A stretch of DNA of 64,000 nt from Kribbella pittospori (lineage in GTDB: Bacteria > Actinomycetota > Actinomycetes > Propionibacteriales > Kribbellaceae), in the NCBI RefSeq assembly GCF_004331465.1, contig NZ_SJKB01000008.1, positions 186,001-250,000 of the forward strand, read 5' to 3'. Below, in pieces: positions 50,877 through 59,276 of this stretch. The position numbers and the translations under genes are program-made. Position 1 is the first letter of the stretch. Every line of letters starts with the position of its first letter. Under the pieces are notes generated by a model. That model was not told the origin of the DNA and made no database searches. It was given only the letters and a program-made list of their open reading frames with translations.

Positions 50877-52088
50877 TCAGTTCTCCTGGATGGAGAAGTC
50901 GGTGAAGTCGAACCGCTTCTTGGCGTTGCCGGTGGACACGACCTCGATGCCGTAGTCGACCTGCCAGGTCGTCGCCTTCGGCGCCCAGCCCCGGTTGACC
51001 ATGTCGCTGAAGAAGCTCGCCAGCGGCATCGTGCCGGACTTCTGCGTGACCTGCGACACGTAGGCGGTGTAGCCGCTCTCGTGCCACACGTCGTAGGTGA
51101 AGCCACCGAAGTTCACGGTGCCCACCTTGCGGCCGGCCGGGACCTGGCCCTTGTTCTCGGTCCAGATCATCAGCTCGTTGTTCAGGCCGTCGCCGATCCA
51201 CGCATCGAACGCGACGTTGTAGATGCAGCCGTCGCAGCTGGCCGGGGTCGACGCCGCGAACTTGGCCGACTGGATCTTCGACAACGCGACGTCGTCGTAG
51301 TCCTTGTGCACGTTCGGGTACGCCTGAACACCCTTGTCGCCGGGCAGCGGCTGGGTGACCTCGACGTACCAGCTGTTGTAGTTGCAGGCGCCCAGCGTGT
51401 AGGTGCCGTTGTCGTTGTTCCACATGTTGTTGTGGACGTAGTACGCGCCGAAGTTCCGTCCGTCACCCTGGTTGTTCGTCGAGGTGGTGAGGAACGACGG
51501 CTTGGTGCAGGTGCCCGCCGGCGACGAGGTCGGTGTCGTCGTGCTGGGCGTGGTGGTCGGCGGAGCCGTCGTCGTGGGGGTCGACGTCGGCGGCTTCGTC
51601 GGGGTGGTGGTGGTCGTCGGCGTACTTGTCGGCGGCTTGGTCGGGGTCGAAGTGGTGGTCGGCGTCGGCGTGGTCGGCTGGGCCGGAGCCTCGACGAAGT
51701 CGTAGTGCGCGGTGTAGGTCAGCTTGGTGCCGGCCCGGTACCGCTGGCCGTCGTAGCGCAGGGCGCGCAACCGGTAGGACTTGTCATCGGTCCGGCTCGG
51801 GTCGATCGACAGCATCGCCGGTCCGGAGGCCGTCGCGGTGATCGCGGTCGGCTTCTTGCCGAAGCCGTGCAGCACCGTGCAGCCGGAGTTGGAGTCAAGG
51901 ACGCAGGTCTCGACGCGTCCGACGCTCGGGAGATCAGTGACCGCGCTGTCCGCGGCGCTGGCAGTGGTCGCAGCGACAGGGGAGTCCTTGGCCGCCTGAA
52001 CGGCGATCGGCGCGGCAATGAGTGCGCCGATGGCAAGGAACACCGCTGGAATGACCACGCGGCTCCGGGCAGTTCGGATGGGGGGCAT
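50877..52088 (-). CDS. Secreted GH12 endoglucanase-like enzyme with Pro/Thr linker
   Basis: 403 residues from MPPIRTARSRVVIPAVFLAI; AAAGGATC-type site upstream is weak. A signal peptide (to about residue 32), a small N-terminal beta domain with two Cys (ETCVLDSNSGCTVLHGFGKK), a Pro/Thr linker (about 135-190, repeats of TKPPTSTPTTT), and a GH12 domain. The catalytic pair appears as Glu in NNELMIWTENKGQVPAG and Glu in DYGIEVVSTGN. GH12 enzymes cut beta-1,4-glucan or xyloglucan. The N-terminal module is not a recognised carbohydrate-binding family. It is preceded by an AT-richer upstream region with a palindrome at 52251-52281. Confidence 0.87.
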   Translation of the reverse strand: MPPIRTARSRVVIPAVFLAIGALIAAPIAVQAAKDSPVAATTASAADSAVTDLPSVGRVETCVLDSNSGCTVLHGFGKKPTAITATASGPAMLSIDPSRTDDKSYRLRALRYDGQRYRAGTKLTYTAHYDFVEAPAQPTTPTPTTTSTPTKPPTSTPTTTTTPTKPPTSTPTTTAPPTTTPSTTTPTSSPAGTCTKPSFLTTSTNNQGDGRNFGAYYVHNNMWNNDNGTYTLGACNYNSWYVEVTQPLPGDKGVQAYPNVHKDYDDVALSKIQSAKFAASTPASCDGCIYNVAFDAWIGDGLNNELMIWTENKGQVPAGRKVGTVNFGGFTYDVWHESGYTAYVSQVTQKSGTMPLASFFSDMVNRGWAPKATTWQVDYGIEVVSTGNAKKRFDFTDFSIQEN

Positions 52089-52250
52089 GCGAAAAGATCC
52101 TTTGGTTGTGTTCGACGGGCCACACTGACTGCCCCAGCGCTCCAGCGTGGCCCTCAACTGTTCGATTGAATCCCCAGAAGGGCCAGGCTGACCCGGCCTT
52201 GTCGTGCACAATTTCGCTCTCGTGCGTACGGCGGGCCTGACGTTATCCAA

Positions 52251-52281
52251 CCGTGATGTGAAACGCCAACCCCCACATCAC
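52251..52281. repeat. Palindrome between GH12 and META genes
   Basis: CGTGATGTG (52251-52259) and CACATCACG (52273-52281) form a perfect nine-base inverted repeat around 13 bases. It lies in the 249-base divergent gap and could be an operator for one or both genes; no known motif is matched. Confidence 0.5.
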
Positions 52282-52337
52282 GATTTAACCCAGCGTTAGG
52301 GTGCAACGCCGGCCGCGGGACCGGCGTCCATAGGGTT

Positions 52338-53111
52338 GTGAAGATGCGGATGATCGCAGTGGCCGGCGCCGGTCTGCTGCTCGCCCTGACCGCGTGTGGG
52401 AACGAGTCGAGCGCCGGTGGAACGCTCACCGGCAAGTCGTGGCTGTCGACCGCCGTGACCGAGAACGGCGCCCCGAAACAGCTGGCTCAGAACACCCGGG
52501 TGCGACTCCAATTCACCGATGACGGACGTTTGATTGCCGACGCGGGCTGCAACTCCATGCAGTCGAAGGTGTCGACCAGTGACGGCACGCTGACGCTGAA
52601 GGACGACCTGGTGATGACCGACATGGGCTGCCCGGGCCGGCAGGACCAGGACGGCTGGCTGTCCGGCATCCTGTCCAGCAAGCCGTCCTGGAAGGTCGAC
52701 GGCGACACCCTCAACGTGACGTCCGGCGGTACGACGATCGCCCTCCAGGACCGCGAGACCGCGGAGCCGGACCTGGCCCTCGACAGCACCAAGTGGACTC
52801 TGAACACCGTGATCACCGGCGAGGTCGCCTCCCACCAGGTCGGCTCGGAGAAGGCCTGGATGACGCTGAACGGCGAGCGCGTCACCGGATCGACCGGCTG
52901 CAACGACTTCCAGGGCGTGGTGGCGCAGGCTCCCGGCAGGCTGACCTTCGGGGAGCTCGCGACCACCCGCCGCGCTTGTGCCGGTGACGCGGCGAAGCTC
53001 GAGTCCAGCCTCCTGAATGGTCTGAAGGGCGAAGTCTCCTACGAGATCGACTCCAACAAACTCGAGCTTCGCAACGCCGTCGGCGGCCTGGACTTCACCG
53101 CCGTCCGCTGA
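52338..53111 (+). CDS. Lipoprotein with two META (HslJ-like) domains
   Basis: 257 residues from GTG at 52338 (an ATG two codons later is equally good). Lipobox LLALTAC puts the protein on the membrane surface. Two META domains follow: TGKSWLSTAVTENGAPKQLA to DMGCPGRQDQDGWLSGILSS, then STKWTLNTVITGEVASHQVG to the ending; each has the paired-Cys loop (AGCNSMQSKV ... GCPG; STGCNDFQG ... RRACAG). META/HslJ proteins are linked to stress and drug tolerance, but their chemistry is unknown. The stop overlaps the end of the convergent deacetylase by 17 bases. Confidence 0.85.
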   Translation: MKMRMIAVAGAGLLLALTACGNESSAGGTLTGKSWLSTAVTENGAPKQLAQNTRVRLQFTDDGRLIADAGCNSMQSKVSTSDGTLTLKDDLVMTDMGCPGRQDQDGWLSGILSSKPSWKVDGDTLNVTSGGTTIALQDRETAEPDLALDSTKWTLNTVITGEVASHQVGSEKAWMTLNGERVTGSTGCNDFQGVVAQAPGRLTFGELATTRRACAGDAAKLESSLLNGLKGEVSYEIDSNKLELRNAVGGLDFTAVR

Positions 53112-56088
53112 GCTTGAGGTCGAAGGCCTGGACCTCGTTCTGCGGCGTCTCGTAGGAGACGAGCAGGCGACCGTCGTTGGCCAGAGTGGCCCGCTGCGCT
53201 GCAGTCAGCGGGATCGTCCAGCGCTGGACACCGTCGGTGACGTTCTGCGTCGCCTGCTTCACCAGGTGCCCGCTCATGTCCGGTGACCACGGCGGGATGC
53301 CACCGTCGGTGACCGCACACGGTGTCAGGCCGTAGTCGGGTGGCGGGTCCGCAGCGAGTGCGCAACTCGTCGTCCACAACGGGATCGCCCCGAGCTCACC
53401 AGTGGTCAGGAACGCACGCGCCGTACCGCTGCCTCGGGAGTTCGTCACCACGTCCACGCTGCTCCCGCGGAGTGCGGCGGACAGGATCTTCAGGTCGGTC
53501 GTGGGGACGCGGCCGGAGATCGGTACGCCGTTCCGTGCGGACTGCGCGATGGTCTGCGGTGACAGGGCGCCGTTGAGGTTGGGGTTGGACACGTTGGGCG
53601 GCGCCGGCGTGGTCGGGCGATCTGCCGGTGGGGTGTAGCCCGGCAGTGTCGCGAGGCCCCAGCGGTACGGGTCGGACTGGACCGACCCGAGTGCGGACCA
53701 TCCCAGTCGCGTGCTCATGTCGATGTGCCTGAGCGTCGTCGTACCGGCTGCTGACGTGTCGTCGTTGTCGTACGGCGTGATGTTCAGTCCCATGCGCGAC
53801 GGGTCTACAGCGGCAGGGAGGTCGGCCAGCGGGATCTTGACCTCGAGGTCGTAGCCGCCACCGGCGTACGCGTGCGGCACGGTCGTCTCGTTGCTGCCGA
53901 CCCACTGTGCGGTCGACGCGACCTGCACGCCGGGCGCGTTGCCGGTGTCGAGCGAACCGCTGGAGTAGCCCTGGTGGTTGTCGGCGTCGCGCTCCCAGCA
54001 CGGTCCTCCGCTCTGACTGAACGGGAAGATGCCGAGCTTGAACGTGTTCGCGGTGTCCATCAGCGCCTGCGACGCGTTGCCGCGCGGGTCGAGCAGGATC
54101 TCCACCGAGTCTGCCTGCCAGTGACCGACACACTCGGCCGGCGTGACGGCGTACGACTGGTAGTCGTCGCGGACGTGAATGAAGAAGTACAGCGCGTCGT
54201 CCGACCAGCTCACCTTCGCCGTACTGCCTTCACCTGTTGGGGAAACGCCGCAGTCGTCGACACCGGTGCAGGTGGACGCACCCTGCCAGATCCGGCCGAG
54301 GTCGAGCGTCGGGCCTGGGTACTCGCCCGGGTCCGCCTTGCCGTCGACGACTGGGGTTGCCTGCGGGATCGCGGTGGTCGGGACCAACGTGAGTGTCAAC
54401 GACTCGCCACCGGCACCACCGGCGTACGTCGTCTTGATCGGGATCGACACGTTCTGCTGGGCGGGCAGCGCGGTGTCGGTGTTGGTGACCTTGAACGTGA
54501 CTGTGGTGTCAGCACCGGGTTGCACGTCGTACGGTTTCGAGGCCGCGTCGACGGTGAAGTTTGCCGGAAGCTCGAGCGACACCGCGCCGCTCTGCGGTTC
54601 GGCGGACCAGTTGTGCACGACGACCGGGAGGTCGATCGTCTGCCCGATGCCCATCGACTGGATCGCCGGGGACCGGCCGAGGCGGTTGGCCTGCGGTGCG
54701 GTCGTCGCGAGCCATTCGTCGTACTCCTGCCAGTTGCCCCAGCGCTGGAACCGGCCCTCGGCGGCGGACACGATCCGTACGACGTTGTCCGTGTAGCCGG
54801 TCGCCTTCGCGGTGGTGTACGTAGCGGCGACCTTCGCGTTCTGGTCGACCGTCGCGGTGGCGGACGGGGTCACTGTGAAGGTGATGTCGGCGCTGGGCTT
54901 TGCGGGCACGGGCTTGGGGCCGTCGGTCGTCCAGCCGGCCGGGACGTTGAGCATGACGTTGCCTTTGGCAAGCTTGCCCTTGGGTGCTTTGAGGTGCACG
55001 GTCGCGTGGAACGGTTCGCCGGCGACGTTGTAGAAGCGGTCGAACGTCAGGTACTCCAAGGTGCCAAGAGGGAGTCCGCCTGGATCAGGCTTGGTCGCGC
55101 CGAACAGGATCGCGTCGTCCCTGCCCGCTGCGGCGTTGGCGTTCGGCTGGAACGGGACGAACGACTGCGTCATCCCGAACCGTGGGCAGGCCGGGGTTGA
55201 CGTTCCCTTGAACATCACCCGGCTCTGCGTCGGGTACGCCGCGCGACCCTCGTCGGAGACCTGCTGCCAGATCTTCGGGGTCCCGGCCGGCTGGCCTTGG
55301 ACGTTCCCGGCCGGCCACTTGTACGGCGAGTCGTACCCGGTCCACACGCCCGCGACGGTGTCCAGGCCGGTCGGCGTGAACCCGGTGGTGCAGTTCGCGG
55401 CGGTCGTCGTACCGCCGGTGCCCGCGGTGGCGCCGCCGGAGAAGACCTTCTTCACCTGCCACGTGCTGAGCGCGTTCGGGCCCTTCAGCTGCTCGGGGAA
55501 CTTGGTCGGGTCGGCGGCTGCGAGCACGCCCTCCCAGATCAGCCGTCCCGCCTGCTGGTGGTTGCCGTGTCCCGCGGCGAGGGTCGGCGTGAACCCGATG
55601 TACACCTCGGGCTGCGTCTCCCGGATCACCCGCGTCACCCGGCGCAGCGTCTCCTCCTCGTCCCAGAAGTACTGCGTCAACGGCGCACTCTGGTTGTAGA
55701 AGAAGTCGATCCGGTCCAGGTTGAAGATGTCCACGGTGCCCGAGCGGTAGTGCGCGACCCGGTCCTCGTTCTCGCGCCGAAGCCCCAGCTCCGGGCCGAG
55801 CTCGGTGCCGGCCGCGTTCCCGCCGCCCTCACCGCGCGTCACCATGATCACGCCACACTTCACGCCGTACTGCTGATGCCACACCCCACACGGCCCGATG
55901 ATGCTCGTGTCGTCGTCCGGATGGGCCCACTCCCCCATCACGTCGATCTTCGTGTCCCGATCAGCCACATACGCCGTACCCGCCGAGCCTTCGCCGGAGT
56001 TCGTGGCCGAGGTGCGCGCCTGGGCTTGGGCCGGCAGCGGCAACGCGGCGATCAGAGCAAGAGCAGCAACCACAACAATTCGCTTCAC
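53095..56088 (-). CDS. Large secreted PIG-L family deacetylase with accessory beta domains
   Basis: 997 residues from GTG at 56088 (GGAG site). Signal peptide KRIVVVAALALIAALPLPAQ. The PIG-L domain (about 45-330) has metal ligands in MGEWAHPDDDTSIIGP and in AAGHGNHQQAGRLIWEG, family markers of zinc-dependent N-acetylglucosaminyl deacetylases. A NEW3-like module follows (HATVHLKAPKGKLAKGNV ... NWSAEPQSGAVSLELPANF), then a CBM9/DOMON-like carbohydrate-binding module (ATPVVDGKADPGEYPG, KVSWSDDALYFFIHVRDDYQ) and a C-terminal part of unknown fold. Such secreted PIG-L proteins are usual in Kribbella and Streptomyces; the substrate is likely a wall or plant glycan, or glycolipid. Internal GTG/ATG alternatives upstream lack support. 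Confidence 0.86.
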   Translation of the reverse strand: MKRIVVVAALALIAALPLPAQAQARTSATNSGEGSAGTAYVADRDTKIDVMGEWAHPDDDTSIIGPCGVWHQQYGVKCGVIMVTRGEGGGNAAGTELGPELGLRRENEDRVAHYRSGTVDIFNLDRIDFFYNQSAPLTQYFWDEEETLRRVTRVIRETQPEVYIGFTPTLAAGHGNHQQAGRLIWEGVLAAADPTKFPEQLKGPNALSTWQVKKVFSGGATAGTGGTTTAANCTTGFTPTGLDTVAGVWTGYDSPYKWPAGNVQGQPAGTPKIWQQVSDEGRAAYPTQSRVMFKGTSTPACPRFGMTQSFVPFQPNANAAAGRDDAILFGATKPDPGGLPLGTLEYLTFDRFYNVAGEPFHATVHLKAPKGKLAKGNVMLNVPAGWTTDGPKPVPAKPSADITFTVTPSATATVDQNAKVAATYTTAKATGYTDNVVRIVSAAEGRFQRWGNWQEYDEWLATTAPQANRLGRSPAIQSMGIGQTIDLPVVVHNWSAEPQSGAVSLELPANFTVDAASKPYDVQPGADTTVTFKVTNTDTALPAQQNVSIPIKTTYAGGAGGESLTLTLVPTTAIPQATPVVDGKADPGEYPGPTLDLGRIWQGASTCTGVDDCGVSPTGEGSTAKVSWSDDALYFFIHVRDDYQSYAVTPAECVGHWQADSVEILLDPRGNASQALMDTANTFKLGIFPFSQSGGPCWERDADNHQGYSSGSLDTGNAPGVQVASTAQWVGSNETTVPHAYAGGGYDLEVKIPLADLPAAVDPSRMGLNITPYDNDDTSAAGTTTLRHIDMSTRLGWSALGSVQSDPYRWGLATLPGYTPPADRPTTPAPPNVSNPNLNGALSPQTIAQSARNGVPISGRVPTTDLKILSAALRGSSVDVVTNSRGSGTARAFLTTGELGAIPLWTTSCALAADPPPDYGLTPCAVTDGGIPPWSPDMSGHLVKQATQNVTDGVQRWTIPLTAAQRATLANDGRLLVSYETPQNEVQAFDLKLSGRR

Positions 56089-56385
56089 AAAGCACACTCC
56101 AAGGGCGGCGGAGTTCACCAGCAACCCCTTTCCTACCCACAACCAATCCATCCCACGCCGCCTCCGGTGAGCACACCGGGCGTGATCGATCAGCGGCGTG
56201 CGTGACGACAGGAGGTATCCGGTGCGTCGTAGTGCACCTGAGCGCAAGGGTGTCTGCGCGTACAGCGTCTCGCGAGTGCACTACCTGTCGATCTGTACAT
56301 CGTGTGGCCATGGACGATGCGAAAGAGGGGGTCGGGAGCCGACGCGTGTACGCGACGAAGGCGCGCGTAGCGGTGGGGTTGGGGA
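56089..56385. other. Intergenic region with a spaced inverted repeat
   Basis: No supported gene. GTAGTGCAC (56228-56236) and GTGCACTAC (56275-56283) form a perfect nine-base inverted repeat separated by 38 bases. It may be an operator for the deacetylase, which is read from this gap, or a terminator-like structure downstream of nnr (ends 56386). Confidence 0.45.
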
Positions 56386-57783
56386 TTACCCCGCGAGGAT
56401 TTGGCGGGTGGCTTCTGGGAGGGCTGCGGCTACGGAGAGGGCTGTGATGGGGGCGGAGTTGGAGGCGAGGGTGGCTGCGGCGGCGTGGAGGTGGGCTCCT
56501 ACGGAGGCTGCGTCGAGGGGGGTTAGGCCGCCGGCGAGGAGGGCGCCGCAGAGGCCGGCCAGGACGTCGCCGGCGCCGGCGGTGGCGAGCCAGGGGGTGG
56601 CGTTGGTGTTGACGCGCACCTGGCCGTCGGGGGCGGCGATGACGGTGGTCGCGCCCTTGAGCAGGATCGTCACGTCGAAGCGCTCGGCCGCCAGGCGGGC
56701 GTGCTCGAGGCGTCGGGCCTCCACCTTCGAGCGTTCGACGCCGAGCATCCGGGCCAGTTCACCGGCGTGCGGAGTCGCGAGTACGCCGATGTGGTCGCCG
56801 TCCGCGTCGAGTGCCTTCAGACCGTCCGCGTCGAGGACCACCGGCTCGTCGGCGTCGAGCAGGTCGTGTACACGCGCGACGTCGAAATCGTCGCCGAGGC
56901 CGGATCCGATCGCCCACGCCTGGACCCGGCCGTACCCGGCGACCACTTCCGGATGCGCCGACCGGACCTCGACCGCGACGGCATCCGGGCCGACGTACCG
57001 GACCATGCCGAGCGGCCCGGCCAACGCGCCGGCGGTGGCGATGACCGCGGCGCCGGGGTACTGAGTGGATCCGGCGATGAGGCCGAGTACGCCGCGGGAG
57101 TACTTGTCGGAATCGCCGGTGGGGACGGGGTAGAGCGCGCGGATGTTGGCGGGTTGGAGGACGGAGACGGCGGCGGGTGGGAGGTCGAGGCCGATGTCGA
57201 CCAGGTGGACCGGGCCGCAGGCGTTGGCGGCGGGGTCGATGAAGTGGCAGATCTTGTGGGTGCCGAAGGTGACGGTCAGGGCGGCGCGGACGTGCGGTTC
57301 TGGGGTCTCGCCGGTGTCGACGTCGACGCCTGAGGGGGTGTCGACGGCAACGATCGGTACGCCGTACTCGTCGGCCAGCTCGACCGCGGCGAGCGCGTCG
57401 GGGCGGAGACCGGGGCGGCCGCCGATGCCGACGATGCCGTCGATCACTACGTCGGCGTCGGGGATGTCGTCGGTCGAGCCGACGCGTCCACCGGCTGACA
57501 GCAGTGCGTCGAGGCCGGCTTGGTGAGCCTTGGATGAGAGCAGTACGGCGGTCACCTGCGCACCGCGACGCGCCAGGCGGACACCGGCGTACAGGGCGTC
57601 GCCGCCGTTGTCGCCGGAGCCGATCAGGAGTACGACGCGGGCGCCGTACGTGCGGCCGAGGAAGTTGCTGATGGCAACGGCGAGGCCGATCGCGGCGCGT
57701 TGCATCAGGGTGCCCTCGGGGAGGCGCGCCATCAGGTCGGCCTCGGCGGCGCGGACCTGCTCGACTGTGTGTGCGCGGCGCAT
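56386..57783 (-). CDS. nnr: Bifunctional NAD(P)H-hydrate repair enzyme
   Basis: 465 residues. Repairs hydrated NAD(P)H. N-terminal epimerase domain (1-215) with LIGSGDNGGDALYAGVRLAR and VDTPSGVDVDTG; C-terminal ADP-dependent dehydratase/kinase-like domain with VLDADGLKAL, LATPHAGELARMLG, ILLKGATTVIAAPDGQVRVN and NATPWLATAGAGDVLAGLCG. Placed four bases after acpS, the common actinobacterial order acpS-nnr(-alr). Confidence 0.95.
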   Translation of the reverse strand: MRRAHTVEQVRAAEADLMARLPEGTLMQRAAIGLAVAISNFLGRTYGARVVLLIGSGDNGGDALYAGVRLARRGAQVTAVLLSSKAHQAGLDALLSAGGRVGSTDDIPDADVVIDGIVGIGGRPGLRPDALAAVELADEYGVPIVAVDTPSGVDVDTGETPEPHVRAALTVTFGTHKICHFIDPAANACGPVHLVDIGLDLPPAAVSVLQPANIRALYPVPTGDSDKYSRGVLGLIAGSTQYPGAAVIATAGALAGPLGMVRYVGPDAVAVEVRSAHPEVVAGYGRVQAWAIGSGLGDDFDVARVHDLLDADEPVVLDADGLKALDADGDHIGVLATPHAGELARMLGVERSKVEARRLEHARLAAERFDVTILLKGATTVIAAPDGQVRVNTNATPWLATAGAGDVLAGLCGALLAGGLTPLDAASVGAHLHAAAATLASNSAPITALSVAAALPEATRQILAG

Positions 57784-57787
57784 GGGT

Positions 57788-58138
57788 CTAGCCCTCCAGT
57801 ACGACGACTGCTGAGGCGATGCCGGCGTCGTGGCTCAGGGAGAGGTGCAGGCTTTGGACGCCGAGACGGCTGGCCTGGGCGGCGACGGTTCCGCTGATCT
57901 CGAGCCAGGGGCGGCCGGTCTCGTCGGTCTGTACTTCGGCGTCGTGCCAGTGCATTCCGGCTGGGGCGCCCAGAGCTTTCGCGAGTGCTTCCTTTGCTGC
58001 GAACCGGGCTGCCAGTGATGCGGGCGGTTTCACTGCCTCGGTCGCCGTGAACACACGGTCCCGCAGACCGGGCGTGCGATCCAGCGTCTTCATGAACCGC
58101 TCCACGTCGACCACATCAATACCCACGCCGACGATCAT
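57788..58138 (-). CDS. acpS: Holo-[acyl-carrier-protein] synthase
   Basis: 116 residues from MIVGVGIDVVDVERFMKTLD, GGTGAG ribosome site. Transfers phosphopantetheine from CoA to ACP. The metal/CoA Asp is in GVGIDVVDVERF, the second in RFAAKEALAKALG, and LSLSHDAGIASAVVVLE is the AcpS ending. The frame is open ten codons further without support. First gene of the acpS-nnr pair. Confidence 0.95.
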   Translation of the reverse strand: MIVGVGIDVVDVERFMKTLDRTPGLRDRVFTATEAVKPPASLAARFAAKEALAKALGAPAGMHWHDAEVQTDETGRPWLEISGTVAAQASRLGVQSLHLSLSHDAGIASAVVVLEG

Positions 58139-58171
58139 GAAGCTCACCCTAGCTGGCGAAGAAAGCACAAG

Positions 58172-58187
58172 CGCCGCAAGCGGCGCG
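58172..58187 (-). terminator. Terminator of the LacI-type gene
   Basis: Stem GCGCCGC with GCGGCGC, loop of two bases on the minus strand, extended by weaker pairs outside; TTGTGCTTTCTTCG follows. It lies 48 bases past the LacI stop and before acpS. Confidence 0.65.
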
Positions 58188-58235
58188 GTTGTGGGGTGGG
58201 GTGCGCAGGCAATCGGGTGCGGAGGGCGGGGTGGG

Positions 58236-59249
58236 TTAGCTGGGTGGGGGTGCGGTGGATTGGCGGACTCGCATTTCTACGGCTAGGTCCATTCGGAGGG
58301 CCGCTGGGGTGATGCCTCGCGACAGGTCCAGGACCAGGCGGGTGGCTAGTTCGGCCATTTGGCGGAGGGGTTGGTGGACTGTGGTGAGGGTGGGGCCAAC
58401 CCACTGGGCGACCGGGAGGTCGTCGTAGCCGACGACTGAGAGGTCTCGGGGGATGTCGAGGCCGAGTTCGCGCGCGGCCTGGTAGACGCCGAGGGCCTGC
58501 ATGTCGCTGCCGGCGAAGATCGCGGTCGGCCGGTCCTTCAGACCCAGCAGCACCGTGGCTTCCCGATGCCCGCTCTCGACCCCGAAGTCCCCCGACCGGA
58601 TCAACGCAGGATCAACCGACACCCCAGCCGACCGGAGCGCGTCCGTGTATCCGTCGACCCGCTGCCGCGAGCAGAGCGTCTCGACCGGCCCGCCGATCAT
58701 CCCGATCCGCCGGTGCCCGAGCTTCAGCAGATGCATCGTCGCCATCCGCCCGCCGTTCCAGTTGGCCGAACCGATGGACGGTACGTCGTCCCCCTCGTCG
58801 CCGACCGGATCGACCACCACGAACGGGATCCGCCGCGCCTCCAACTGCGCCCGTTGATCGGGGTCGAGATCGGAGAACACCATGATCACGCCGAGCGGCC
58901 GCCGGCTCAGCACCGACTCGATCCACTCCTGCCGCGGCCGCCGGGACGCGCCGCATTCGGACAGCACCAGCTCGACACCCTCGGCTCGGACCACGCCCTC
59001 GACACCGTGAATCAACTCGACCGCCCAGTCGCCACCGATCTGATGAAAGACGAGATCGATCATCGGACTGCTCGCCGTACCACTGGTACGCCGCCGATAC
59101 CCGTGCTCCTGGATCAGGCTCTCGACCTTGGCCCGGGTCTGGGCGGACACATCGGCGCGACCGTTGAGCACCTTGGAAACAGTGGGCACAGAGACCCCAG
59201 CCTGCTCCGCGATCTGCGCAATCGTCACCCGCTCACCCACACCGAGCAC
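58236..59249 (-). CDS. LacI-family transcriptional regulator of glycoside use
   Basis: 337 residues. HTH VTIAQIAEQAGVSVPTVSKV LNG at the N-terminus with the minor-groove hinge ALxxxGYRRR; the periplasmic-binding-like sensor domain follows (IDLVFHQIGGDWAVELIHGV, GMIGGPVETLCSRQRVDGYT, PTAIFAGSDMQALGVYQAAR). The start region contains an 11-bp palindrome also found upstream of the GH67 gene, so it probably represses itself and that gene (inference). Inducer may be an aldouronic acid or glucuronoxylan fragment. Confidence 0.92.
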   Translation of the reverse strand: MLGVGERVTIAQIAEQAGVSVPTVSKVLNGRADVSAQTRAKVESLIQEHGYRRRTSGTASSPMIDLVFHQIGGDWAVELIHGVEGVVRAEGVELVLSECGASRRPRQEWIESVLSRRPLGVIMVFSDLDPDQRAQLEARRIPFVVVDPVGDEGDDVPSIGSANWNGGRMATMHLLKLGHRRIGMIGGPVETLCSRQRVDGYTDALRSAGVSVDPALIRSGDFGVESGHREATVLLGLKDRPTAIFAGSDMQALGVYQAARELGLDIPRDLSVVGYDDLPVAQWVGPTLTTVHQPLRQMAELATRLVLDLSRGITPAALRMDLAVEMRVRQSTAPPPS

Positions 59250-59263
59250 GATACAACTCGACC

Positions 59264-59274
59264 CGAAACTTTCG
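59264..59274. promoter_or_regulatory. LacI-type operator 1
   Basis: CGAAACTTTCG, symmetric around its central base, 15 bases upstream of the LacI ATG and next to the GH67 stop. Same 5+1+5 form as the site at 61270. Confidence 0.7.
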
Positions 59275-59276
59275 AC

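Noticed and set aside
51530..51690. Short repeats in the GH12 gene as a mobile or CRISPR feature
   Set aside because: In-frame Pro/Thr linker typical of secreted polysaccharide-degrading enzymes.
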